From: Polaribacter ponticola
GTDB taxonomy: Bacteria > Bacteroidota > Bacteroidia > Flavobacteriales > Flavobacteriaceae
Reading direction: 5' to 3'
DNA: 64,000 nucleotides
NCBI RefSeq assembly: GCF_026191475.2
Contig: NZ_JAOSLC020000004.1
Coordinates: 62,001 to 126,000, forward strand
The notes under the pieces were generated by a model that was not told the origin of the DNA, made no database searches, and saw only the letters and a program-made list of their open reading frames with translations. Below are positions 9,537 to 19,425 of this stretch, one piece after another (the first letter of the stretch is position 1; each line of letters opens with the position of its first letter). The translations under genes and the position numbers were made by a program.

Positions 9537-11959
9537 TTATTCGAATTTTAAATATTTAATTAAGTCAATTTTTGTTGCTTTATATGCTTTTAAGCCTACT
9601 ACAGCAAATACTAAAACTATTAAAATAATTGGTGTAATTATATACGGAAGTAGTGGCATGTCTATTCTATATACAAAGTTTTCTAACCAATTTTGCATAA
9701 AATAATACGCAATCGGAATTAAGATTACAGATGATATAATTACAATCTTTAAAAAGTTTTGTAATAACTGAAACATAATTTCTTTTACGGATGCACCTAA
9801 TGTTTTTCTGATAGCAACTTCTTTTAATCGTTGTTGAATTGTTAAGGTTGCTAAAGCAAATAAACCTAATAATGAAATTATAATTACCAATAAAGAAAGT
9901 ACTAAAAAAAGTGTTTGTTGTTTTTGATATTTTTGATATGTTCTAGCAAATCTTTCATTAATAAAACTAGTACTGAACGGGTAGCCTTGCTCAATATTTT
10001 CACTCCAATAACTTTTTATGTAACTTAAAGTTTTCTCTATATTGTTGGGTTTAATTTTAAACTGAATTGATGAAAACATCCTTCTTGCAAAATCATCACT
10101 ATTCCAATGCCTATAAATTGTTGGAAATATTTTGGTTTCAAAACCTTGAAGATTATAATCTTTAACCATACCAATTATATTTTTACTCACTTTGGTAGTA
10201 AGCCCAGTAGGAATATTTATCTCTTTACCAATTGGATCATCATAAATATTTAACCTTCTAGCTAAAGTTTCATTAACTATTATATTATTAATAGTGTCTG
10301 ACGCAAGGTCTTCCTTATAGTTTCTTCCCTTTAAAATTTTAATATCCATAACATTTAAAAAATTGTAATCTATAGTATTTATAGATACAGGTTGCAATGT
10401 GATATCTTTAAAAGTTACAGCTGTCATATCAGTTAAAAAACCACCAATTACAGATGAATTACTTGTAACAGCATCAATATTTGGATGTTTAACCATTTCT
10501 TTCTTTGCTAATAAATATTTTTTATATGGATTATTTCCATCATTCATATTTGCTACAATTACTTGATCTCCATTAAAGCCTAGCTCTTTGTTCATCATAT
10601 AATTAATTTGTTGATTAATTATAATTGATCCTAAAAGAAAAAATCCTGAGATTAAGAATTGAATACCTAACATTAAATTTCTTATAAAAACTCCTTTTCT
10701 GCTTCTTGAAATATCTCCTTTTAAAACTTCTACAGCTTTAAATTTTGACAAGTAAATTGCAGGAATGCAACCAATAAAAACTGAAATTGATAATGCTAAT
10801 AATGCTATTTTTACAAACAAATTAAAATTAAATAATGAAATATTTTTATTTGTGAATTCATTAAAATAAGGCAATAGTAATTCTAGTATTAACAAAGAAA
10901 AAAGAAAAGCTATAATACCTAGTAAAACAATTTCTAAAGCATATTGCTTGATTAAAGAGATTTTAGAGAGTCCTAATGTTTTCTTTATACCAACTTCTTT
11001 AGCTCTTTGAACAGCAGATACAATTGAAAGGTTAATAAAGTTTACACAAGAAATAATTATTAGTAAAATTGAAAGGGATAACATCAATACTATCAACTGA
11101 TAATCTCCTGCTCCTTCTGGTCCTGCCCCACCAATGTTATCAGCAATACTCTTTAAACGAATATCATTTATAGATTCTAATATAGGCGTTACACCTCGTT
11201 CTTTCACAAACTCTTCCGGTGAAACTCCATTTTTTTTAGAAGTTGGTAACACATAGTTTTTATACCAAATAGCTAATGCTTTTTCTTCGATATCTGCTAC
11301 GTTAGATTCTTTCGTCTTTTTAACAAATAAATTAGCTCTATAATTTCCCCAGTTTTTATTTTCTGGTTGTTTGCGATACTGAATTACAAAGTTTGGCATA
11401 AAAAAATGCTTTCCTTCAATTTTATAAACAGTTGTTATAATAAATGTTCTTTCAGAAAATTCTAATACTTTCCCTATTGCAGATTTATTACCAAATAGAA
11501 GTGTAGCTTGTTCTTGAGAAATAGCTAAATAATTTCTTGCTTCTTTAAATTTGTTTGTAGTTCCTTCTATAATTTTAAAAGGAAAAAAATCAAAAAAGTT
11601 TGGAGCTCCTTCTAAAATATCTTCAGTAAATTGATCTTTTCCATTTACTTTTATTAAAATATTTGAATACCAGTTAGAACTAAGATATTGGTCTGTAATT
11701 TCTGGGATCTCTTCTTTATATTTTACTCCCTCAATTAAATTACTAAGAGACCATGTTCCGCTTTTAACTGTTTTATGAACAACTCTATAAATTTTATCTT
11801 TTTCAGTATTTGACTTATTATAATTTTGTTCATCATTATAATACAATAACACAATTAATAAACCTGAAAACCCCAATGTTAACCCCAGAATATTAACCAA
11901 TGTGTTTAGCCAATTTTTTTACTATTTCTAAAAAATATTTTAAACCAAATTTTAAGCAT
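9537..11959 (-). CDS. MacB/FtsX-type ABC transporter permease, copy 2 (frame broken near the start)
   Basis: Adding one base to the T7 run at 11914-11920 (A7 coding) restores the start MLKIWFKIFFRNSKKNW and an 807-residue protein. It has the same double MacB-core/FtsX layout as its neighbours: helix near residue 20, periplasmic domain, helices around 290-440, second periplasmic domain, and three C-terminal helices. The C-terminal third is nearly identical to copy 3 (ALATLTIQQRLKEVAIRKTL and beyond), while periplasmic parts diverge, which suggests recent duplication or gene conversion. Only 2 bases separate it from both neighbours, so co-transcription is almost certain. The break sits at the same codons as in copy 1. 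Confidence 0.85.
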
Positions 11960-11961
11960 AA

Positions 11962-14388
11962 TTATTCGAATTTTAAATATTTAATTAAACTAATTTTTGT
12001 TGCTTTATATGCTTTTAAGCCTACAACAGAAAAAACTAAAACAATTAAAATAATTGGTGTAATTAAATACGGAAGTAGTGGCATGTCTATTCTATAAACA
12101 AAATTCTCTAACCAATTTTGCATAAAATAATACGCTATAGGTATTAGTATTACTGATGATATAATTACAACTTTTAAAAAGCTTTGTAATAACTGAATCA
12201 TAATTTCTTTAACTGAAGCTCCTAAGGTTTTACGAATTGCAACTTCTTTTAATCGTTGTTGAATTGTTAAGGTTGCTAAAGCAAATAAACCTAATAGTGA
12301 AATTAAAATAACAAGTAGAGATAATATTAAAAATAGCGTTTGTTGCTTTTGATACTTTTTATAAGTTTTTGCAAATTTTTTATCTAAAAACTCATAGGAA
12401 AATGGATATTTTGCATCTACGTTTTGTTTCCAAAAACTTTCTATTTCTGCAATAGTTTTATCTATATTATTTGGTTTTACTTTAAATTGAATTGCAGGAA
12501 TCCAACTATGTGTAAAAGACATTCCTTCCCATAAAACCATAAACATTGGTGATATTTTAGAATCAAAACCATCAAAATGATAATCTTGAATCATACCTAC
12601 TACTTCAAAATTATTAGCTGCATCCTCATCTTCTAACCAACCTAAACTTAATTTTTCACCTAAAGGCTTATTGTAAATTCCTAATTCTTTAGCTGCAGTT
12701 TCATTTATTATAATTTTAGTATCACTATCCGAAGTAATTTCTTTAGAAAAATTTCTTCCTTTTAATAGTTTAATTCTTGCAAAATCTATATAATTATAAT
12801 CTACAACATTAGAGGCTGAATTAAAACTTTTGTCATTTATTTTGTGCTTTAAACCAGTACCATTTACAAAACCTTCTCCAGGTACAAACATACTTGAAGT
12901 AACATCAATAATGTTTTCTTTTTTAGACAAAACTTCTTTTGCCAATTTGTATTTTTTATACTTATTTGGCATGCTATATACATCAACAGAAAGCACTTGT
13001 TCTTTATCAAAACCTAAGTCTTTTTCCATCATATAGTTAATTTGATTTCCTACAATTAACATACTGATAATAAAGAATCCAGAAATTAAAAACTGTAAGC
13101 CTAACATGATGTTTCTTGCTATATTTCCTTTTTTACTTTTAGAAACACTTCCTTTTAAAACTTCTATTTCTTTAAAGTTTGATAAATAAATAGCAGGAAT
13201 ACTTCCTACTAAAAATGATACAAAAATTGCTGTAAAAAATAATGTTATTAATGAATTTGAATGCAATATTGAAATCTCCGTTTCTACAAACTCATTAAAA
13301 AATGGCAATGCTAATTCTACAATTACTAATGCAAAAACAAATGATACAAACCCTTGTAAAACAATTTCAGAAATATATTGCATCAATAATTGCTTTTTAG
13401 GCAAACCAAGTGTTTTCTTTACGCCTACTTCTTTAGCTCTTTGAGTTCCTGTAGCAACAGATAAATTAATAAAATTTACACAAGAAATAACAATAAGAAG
13501 AATAGATAAACCTAATAAAACCATTAATAATTGATAATTACCTGTTCCGCTTGGTCCAGCTCTTTTTGCTGTATTATGTAAGTACAATGTATCTAACTTA
13601 TCTAAAAGAACTGTAGGAATTCCATATTTCTCATCAAATTCTTCAATAGTCATTCCGTTGGCTTCAACATTAGGTCTATAAGCTTTTTCAATAATAACTT
13701 GATTCATTTTTTGCTTTAGATTTTCTAAATCAGTTCCATCTGTTATTCTTAAGAAAACTTCATTATTATGATTTCCCCAATTTACTTCAAAAGCTTCATC
13801 AAATTGTATTAATAAGTCTGGTTCTTGATGCGAGTTTTTTGGAATTTTATACACACAACTCACAATATAATTCTCTCCATCAATTTTCACAGTATTTCCA
13901 ACAGCTTTATTATCTTTAAAAATGCGTTCTGCATATTCTTTAGACAAAGCAATATTTGTTCTTGTCTCTGCAAATTTTTGTGTAGATCCTTCTATAATTT
14001 TAAAAGGAAAAAAATCAAAGAATTGTGGTTCTGTAAATATAGTTTTATCATTAAATTCAAACGCATCTTTACACTGAATTACCTTACTTCTATAAAATGG
14101 TTTTACCATTAAAGCTTCAGTAACCTCAGGCAATTCTTTTGGATATGTTAAATACATTCCTGCATTTACTGTAAACCAAACCTCACTATTTTTAGCTTGT
14201 TTTAAATTTACTCTATAAACATCATTTTTATTAGGATTCCATTGATTATAACTTTTTTCTTCGTTTAGATATAATAAAACAATTAATAAACCAGCCAAAC
14301 CTAATGTTAAACCGCTGATATTTATTAGCGAATTGAGCCAATTCTTTTTACTGTTTCTAAAAAATATTTTAAACCAAACTTGTAACAT
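11962..14388 (-). CDS. MacB/FtsX-type ABC transporter permease, copy 3
   Basis: Intact 808-residue member of the permease triplet, and the first of the three in the operon. Residues 1-45 hold the first membrane helix (NSLINISGLTLGLAGLLIVL); a periplasmic MacB-core domain follows to about 280, then helices to about 450, a second periplasmic domain, and three C-terminal helices with the FtsX-type motif LKEVAIRKTLGAS. Its N-terminus reads NSKKNW with AAAAAGAA rather than an unbroken A run, which explains why it escaped the frame break of copies 1 and 2. It presumably partners the ATPase 72 bases upstream and the fusion protein beyond. Substrate unknown. Confidence 0.9.
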   Translation of the reverse strand: MLQVWFKIFFRNSKKNWLNSLINISGLTLGLAGLLIVLLYLNEEKSYNQWNPNKNDVYRVNLKQAKNSEVWFTVNAGMYLTYPKELPEVTEALMVKPFYRSKVIQCKDAFEFNDKTIFTEPQFFDFFPFKIIEGSTQKFAETRTNIALSKEYAERIFKDNKAVGNTVKIDGENYIVSCVYKIPKNSHQEPDLLIQFDEAFEVNWGNHNNEVFLRITDGTDLENLKQKMNQVIIEKAYRPNVEANGMTIEEFDEKYGIPTVLLDKLDTLYLHNTAKRAGPSGTGNYQLLMVLLGLSILLIVISCVNFINLSVATGTQRAKEVGVKKTLGLPKKQLLMQYISEIVLQGFVSFVFALVIVELALPFFNEFVETEISILHSNSLITLFFTAIFVSFLVGSIPAIYLSNFKEIEVLKGSVSKSKKGNIARNIMLGLQFLISGFFIISMLIVGNQINYMMEKDLGFDKEQVLSVDVYSMPNKYKKYKLAKEVLSKKENIIDVTSSMFVPGEGFVNGTGLKHKINDKSFNSASNVVDYNYIDFARIKLLKGRNFSKEITSDSDTKIIINETAAKELGIYNKPLGEKLSLGWLEDEDAANNFEVVGMIQDYHFDGFDSKISPMFMVLWEGMSFTHSWIPAIQFKVKPNNIDKTIAEIESFWKQNVDAKYPFSYEFLDKKFAKTYKKYQKQQTLFLILSLLVILISLLGLFALATLTIQQRLKEVAIRKTLGASVKEIMIQLLQSFLKVVIISSVILIPIAYYFMQNWLENFVYRIDMPLLPYLITPIILIVLVFSVVGLKAYKATKISLIKYLKFE

Positions 14389-14460
14389 CTATTTAATCTT
14401 TATGCTCTCCGCTATTAGCTTTAAGCTTTAATATTCTCTTTTTAACTAAAACTGTTACTA

Positions 14461-15162
14461 CTATTTCACTAAAACATCTACTTTATGTTCATTTTCTTTT
14501 TCTGAAATAACCTCACCATCTTTTAGTGTAATTACTCTAGATGAAAATTGCGCATCGTATGAGGAATGAGTAACCATAACAATGGTAGCACCATTTGCAT
14601 GTAATTCTGTTAATAACTCCATAACATCATTTCCACTTTTACTATCTAAATTACCTGTTGGTTCATCTGCTAAAATTAATTTTGGGTTTGTTACCAAAGC
14701 TCTTGCAACTGCAACCCTTTGTTGCTGACCACCAGACAATTGTAAAGGAAAATGTTTAGCTCTGTGTGCTATACCTATTCTTTCTAAAATTTCATTTACT
14801 TTAATTTTTCGAACGGATGCTTTTACTTTATTATATATTAAAGGCAATTCTACATTTTCATACACCGTTAATTCATCAATTAAATTAAAGTTTTGAAAAA
14901 CAAAACCAATATTTGCTTTACGCAAACTAGCACGTTCTTTTTCGTTAAATTTTGCAACTTCTGTTTCATCAAAAACATAACTTCCTTCATTTGGTGCATC
15001 TAACAAGCCAATAATGTTTAATAATGTAGATTTTCCGCAACCAGAAGCTCCCATAATAGAAACAAATTCTCCTTTTTTAACTTCTAAACTTAATTTGTTT
15101 AATGCTGTAGTTTCTACTTCTTCTGTTCTGTAAACTTTTACTAAATCTGTTATTTTTATCAT
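14461..15162 (-). CDS. ABC transporter ATP-binding protein, LolD/MacB type
   Basis: The 233-residue ATPase has Walker A GASGCGKST near residue 38, Q-loop in VFQNFNLIDEL, signature LSGGQQQRVAVARAL, Walker B LILADEPTGNLD, and switch histidine in VMVTHSSYD. This set is typical of the MacB/LolD subfamily, which powers lipoprotein or small-molecule export through FtsX-type permeases. It lies between the fusion-protein gene and the three permeases in one operon. The signature and LADEPTGNLD place it in the subfamily with high confidence; the cargo is unknown. It would sit on the cytoplasmic face of the inner membrane. Confidence 0.95.
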   Translation of the reverse strand: MIKITDLVKVYRTEEVETTALNKLSLEVKKGEFVSIMGASGCGKSTLLNIIGLLDAPNEGSYVFDETEVAKFNEKERASLRKANIGFVFQNFNLIDELTVYENVELPLIYNKVKASVRKIKVNEILERIGIAHRAKHFPLQLSGGQQQRVAVARALVTNPKLILADEPTGNLDSKSGNDVMELLTELHANGATIVMVTHSSYDAQFSSRVITLKDGEVISEKENEHKVDVLVK

Positions 15163-15193
15163 TTTGTATGTTTTTTTAATTGTTTTATTTAAT

Positions 15194-15219
15194 AGTTCTC
15201 AACTACGCTCGAACTGACA
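15194..15219. repeat. Short palindromic repeat fragment
   Basis: AGTTCTCAACTACGCTCGAA continuing to CTGACA; ends AGTTC and GAACT pair. Sequences of this type recur in flavobacterial intergenic regions, from memory. It lies between two genes of one operon. Confidence 0.4.
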
Positions 15220-15227
15220 TTAATTTT

Positions 15228-15259
15228 GCTACTTTACCACTTTGTGACTTTACTACTTT
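15228..15259. repeat. Four tandem 8-base units (NNNACTTT)
   Basis: The units are GCTACTTT, ACCACTTT, GTGACTTT and ACTACTTT, directly before the stop of the fusion-protein gene as read on the plus strand. No function known. Confidence 0.7.
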
Positions 15260-15266
15260 TTAAACT

Positions 15267-16511
15267 CTAATTTATATTTACTTCTTCAACCGTTTTATAA
15301 TCGTCATAGCTTGAAGTTATAATTTTATCTCCTTCTTGTAATCCTTCTGTAACTTCGTAATAAAACGGATTTTCTCTACCTATTTTTATATTCCTTTTTA
15401 CCGCTTTATTATCAGAATTTAAAACAAAAATCCATTTACCGTTTGTACTTTGATAAAACAATCCTTTAGGTAATAACAAAGCTTTTTGTTTGCCAGATAA
15501 AAACATTTTCGTTTTTAAAGACATTCCTCTTTTTACAGCTGATGAAAGAGAATCTTGCTCAAAAATTAATTCTAATTTAAATTGACCATTTACAATTTCT
15601 GGAAATACTTTAGACAACTTAATTTTATAGTTTTTAGCATTTAAAGAAACAGTACCAGAAATTCCTTCTCTTAATTTAGAAATATAATATTCATCTACAT
15701 TTGCTACTAATTTATATCCGTCTAAAACATCCATTTTACCAATAGGTTGCCCTTGGTTATAGCTTTCTCCTAAGATAGGATTGAATGACGACAACATACC
15801 ACTCACAGGAGCTTTAACGGTGAAATTTTCTTTATTTTTTCGTAGCAATTGCAAACTTTTCTCCATGTTTGAAAGAGAAGAATCTATACTAGATAATTGC
15901 AAATCTCTACTCTTTTTTTCTTCAGATACACTTTTTTTAATAACACCACTTCTTTCTTTTTGAAACTTATATTCTTGTGCAGTAATTTGATAATCGTTTC
16001 TTGCAACAACTTCTTTTTTATATAAAGTAGAGTCTAAAAGATATTGTCTTTTTGCATTTCTAAAATCATTATCAATACTTAATAACTGTTGATCTAAACT
16101 CAATTGCTGATTCTTAATACTTACACGCAAGTTTCTAAGATTATTAATTTGTTCAATCATTGCTGTTTCTTGTGTTAAATAATTTAGTTCAGCATTTGGA
16201 TTGTACACTTTTAAAAGCGGTGTTCCTTTTTTAATAATTTGTCCGCTTTCCACAAAAATCTCAGAAACAGAACCACCTTGAATAACATTTACTAAAACAG
16301 AAGTTTTGGGTTCAACTGTACTATTAAAAAGTACTACATCTTCAAAATCTCCTTTTATCACTTCTCGAATGCTAATTGAATCCTTTTTAAGGTTTACTTG
16401 TTTTTTTCTTGTTGCATTCATCAATACTACAGCAATAAGTAAAAATGACGGTATTACCCATATCAGCATTTTTTTTGTCTTTCTGTTTTTTGGTTTTATT
16501 TGCTTATCCAT
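15267..16511 (-). CDS. HlyD-family periplasmic adaptor (membrane-fusion protein)
   Basis: The 414-residue protein has one N-terminal membrane helix (residues 13-30, MLIWVIPSFLLIAVVLM), a lipoyl-like half (VSEIFVESGQIIKKGTPLLKV), a long coiled-coil hairpin (about residues 115-225, many Q, L and K), and the returning beta-barrel half (FTVKAPVSGMLSSF). This is the standard adaptor of tripartite exporters. It is the first gene of the operon with the ATPase and three permeases, so it probably links them to an outer-membrane channel encoded elsewhere. Its start lies 29 bases from the sigma-54 promoter core, fitting a short leader. Confidence 0.9.
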   Translation of the reverse strand: MDKQIKPKNRKTKKMLIWVIPSFLLIAVVLMNATRKKQVNLKKDSISIREVIKGDFEDVVLFNSTVEPKTSVLVNVIQGGSVSEIFVESGQIIKKGTPLLKVYNPNAELNYLTQETAMIEQINNLRNLRVSIKNQQLSLDQQLLSIDNDFRNAKRQYLLDSTLYKKEVVARNDYQITAQEYKFQKERSGVIKKSVSEEKKSRDLQLSSIDSSLSNMEKSLQLLRKNKENFTVKAPVSGMLSSFNPILGESYNQGQPIGKMDVLDGYKLVANVDEYYISKLREGISGTVSLNAKNYKIKLSKVFPEIVNGQFKLELIFEQDSLSSAVKRGMSLKTKMFLSGKQKALLLPKGLFYQSTNGKWIFVLNSDNKAVKRNIKIGRENPFYYEVTEGLQEGDKIITSSYDDYKTVEEVNIN

Positions 16512-16539
16512 TTGGTTTCTTTTCGTTTGGCATAGTTAA

Positions 16540-16555
16540 AGCCATAAATGTGCCA
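16540..16555 (-). promoter_or_regulatory. Sigma-54 (-24/-12) promoter for the exporter operon
   Basis: The minus strand reads TGGCACATTTATGGCT. Against the sigma-54 consensus TGGCAC-N5-TTGCW it has a perfect -24 half and one mismatch in the -12 half. The start site predicted about 12 bases downstream leaves a leader of roughly 18 bases before the ATG at 16511. The divergent neighbour encodes an NtrC-family activator. Confidence 0.75.
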
Positions 16556-16618
16556 TCAAAAACATAAACCTCAAACATCTAATAATCAATAAATTAACAT
16601 TTAACTAAACTATAAAAG

Positions 16619-16634
16619 TGTTCATAAATGAACA
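16619..16634. promoter_or_regulatory. Palindromic enhancer-like site (putative activator binding site)
   Basis: TGTTCATAAATGAACA is a perfect palindrome with a further half-site TGTTCATA at 16641. It lies about 100 bases upstream of the predicted sigma-54 start, where enhancer sites for NtrC-type activators usually are. Confidence 0.6.
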
Positions 16635-16674
16635 TTTACTTGTTCATATCCAAACAAATAACTAATTATGTACT

Positions 16675-18044
16675 ATGAGAAAAAAGGAAGCAACCATATT
16701 AATTGTAGATGATGATGATGATATTCTATTTTCAGCTAGAATAAGTTTAAAGAAATATTTTTCTGAAATTATTACGGAGAATAATCCAAAGAAAATAAGT
16801 AATCATATAACAATTTCTACCGTAGATGTTGTTCTGTTAGACATGAATTACCGTATAGGTTTTGAGGATGGTAAAGAAGGTTTATATTGGTTAAAACACA
16901 TAAAAGAAATAAGCCCAGAAACTACGGTAATATTAATGACTGCTTTTGGTAACGTTAATTTAGCTGTTGATGCTATTAAAAAAGGCGCTACCGATTTTAT
17001 TTTAAAACCATGGAAAACAGAAAAACTTTATGGTGTTGTAAATGCTGGGTTAGAATTGTCTCGTTCAAAACGAAAAAACACACAATTACAAACAGTACAA
17101 AAACAGCAAGACAAAGACTTTCATCAACAAACAGAACATATTATTGGGTTTTCTCCAGCGATGCAAACTGCTGTTAAGTTGGTTAAAAAAGTAGCTCCAA
17201 CAGATGCTAACATTTTAATTTTAGGGGAAAACGGAACGGGCAAATTTGTATTTGCTAAAGAAATTCATTTATTATCTCAGCGAAAGAATCATCCTTTTAT
17301 ACATGTAGATTTAGGCTCTTTAAATGAAAATTTATTTGAAAGCGAATTATTTGGCTACGCAAAAGGTGCTTTTACCGATGCTCACAAAGACACTCTTGGT
17401 AGGTTTGAATTAGCAAAAGGTGGTACTATATTTTTAGATGAAATAGGAAACTTACCATTACATTTACAGTCAAAATTACTAACCGTAATTCAAAATAGAA
17501 AAGTTACACGGTTAGGTGAAGGAAAAGAAAGAGATTTAGATGTTAGAATTATTTGTGCTACAAACGCTCCTATTCATAAAATGGTAGATGAGCAAACGTT
17601 TAGACAAGATTTACTTTTTAGAATAAATACTATTGAACTAAACTTACCACCACTTAGACAAAGAGTTGAAGATATAGAATTGTTAGCAAATCATTTTCTT
17701 AAAAAATTAAATCAGAAATACAGAAAAAAATAAATGGCTTTGGCAAAGATGCCATTAAAGCTCTAAATAATTATAACTGGCCTGGTAACATAAGAGAAAT
17801 TGAACATATAGTAGAAAGAGCTGTAATTATTACAGACAACGAAAAAATACTAACTGAAGATCTACATTTTTCTAATAAGAAAACTTCAGTAAATTTAGAA
17901 AAAGTATTAAATTTAGAAGAAACTGAAAAATTATTAATTAAGCAAGCTATAGAAAAACACCAAGGTAATATTTCTAGAGCTGCAAAAGATTTAGGATTAA
18001 CTAGAGCTGCATTGTATAGAAGGTTAGAAAAGCATCAATTATAG
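16675..18044 (+). CDS. NtrC-family sigma-54-dependent response regulator (frame broken)
   Basis: One base added to the A7 run at 17724-17730 gives 456 residues. Domain order: receiver (residues 1-120; acidic DDDDD and phosphoacceptor Asp in VVLLDMNYR, Lys in LKPWK), AAA+ domain (Walker A GENGTGK, Walker B GTIFLDE), and a Fis-type helix-turn-helix at the end (GNISRAAKDLGLTRAALYRR). The sigma-54 contact loop reads GAFTDA rather than the textbook GAFTGA. It is divergent from the exporter operon and should activate its sigma-54 promoter. The next gene, its kinase, starts one base after the stop. Confidence 0.9.
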
Positions 18045-18045
18045 T

Positions 18046-19367
18046 ATGGGAAAACCACAATATTTTCAAATTAATTTAAGAATTTTATTAATTATAATAA
18101 ATGGAATTATCATTTTTATCAGTTATAAAAACTCTTATATAATTAATACCATAGGTTTTTTTATATTACTTCTTTTCCAAATTTTTATTTTTATTGACTT
18201 TCTTAAAAAGTTATTTAATGATATTGAAAAATCTATGGATTGTTTGTTATTCGATGATTATTCTAATACTATCTCTTCTAAAAAACGAAAAAATCCGCTG
18301 CATAATAAAACGGCTTTGCTTTTAGAAAAGCATCGAAAACAAAGTATTCGAAAAAACTCTGAACAACTAATTTTTACTAATATTATAGAAAGTTTAGCAA
18401 TTGGTATTTTAATTTTAAGAAAAAATGAAAATCAAAAAATTGAAATTTTCCAAATAAATAATGCTTTTACACATTTTTTAAAAATCCCTAAATTTTACAA
18501 CTGGAATTTATTAAATAAAAAAATTGGAAAATTAAATGATATAATATCTGAATGGGAAGAAAACAAACTCACAATTTCATTAACTATTAATGAAGAAAAG
18601 GAAGAGTTCTTTTTAAAAACATCATTAACTAAAACAAATGAATACAGCTACTTAATTGTAAGTTTAGAAACCATTCAGCAATTAATAGATAAAAAAGAAA
18701 AAGAAGCTTGGTTTAAATTAATGAATGTAATGTCTCATGAAATTATTAACACAATTACACCAATTAGTAGTTTAGCAGAAAACTTAGATTCTTTAATTCA
18801 AGAAGAGAATACAGATGAAGAAACTTTAGATGAATTATCTCAAGGTTTAAAAATTATTAAACGTAGATCTCACCATTTAACTTCTTTTGTAGATACATAT
18901 AGAAGACTTGCAGAATTACCTTTACCTCAAAAAAAGAAGAAGACTTAACTATAATTATTAAAAACACAATATTACTTTTTGAACAAGAACTTACTCAAAA
19001 AAATATTAAAACAAATTTCTTAATCGAAGATTCTTTTAAAATTAATGTAGATAAAAAACAGATTGAACAGATAATTATAAATTTAATCTCAAATTGTATT
19101 TATGCAATTCAAAACGAAATAGATCCATTAATAAAAATAAACATTACTCAAGATAAACAAAGAACACATTTATCAATTACAGATAATGGAATTGGAATTT
19201 CTAAGAAAATAAAAGACAATGTTTTTATACCATATTTTACAACTAGAAAAGACGGCTCTGGTATAGGTTTAACTCTTTCTAAAAGTATTATAGAAGCTCA
19301 TAATGGTACTATTCAATTTATTTCTAAAAAAGGAGAAACTACATTTACTTTAACATTTATAAACTAA
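18046..19367 (+). CDS. Sensor histidine kinase, partner of the sigma-54 regulator (frame broken)
   Basis: One base added to the A7 run at 18929-18935 restores 440 residues. Two hydrophobic helices (about residues 10-28 and 35-55) anchor it in the inner membrane with almost no periplasmic loop. A PAS-like region follows. The phosphoacceptor is in VMSHEIINTITPI near residue 230; the ATPase domain has the N box (IINLISNCIYAIQ), DNGIGIS and a GSGIGLTLSKSI G2 box. It begins one base after the response regulator and forms a two-component pair with it. With no large sensory domain, it may sense membrane or intracellular cues; this is inference. Confidence 0.88.
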
Positions 19368-19425
19368 AGTGTCACAAATTAAATACTAATATGTCATTAA
19401 TATAGATACATTAAAAACCTATAAA

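Noticed and set aside
8262..14112. Plus-strand ORFs opposite the permease genes (for example 12830-13036, 13825-14112)
   Set aside because: They are low-similarity shadows of long, well-recognised minus-strand genes and have no plausible starts or families.
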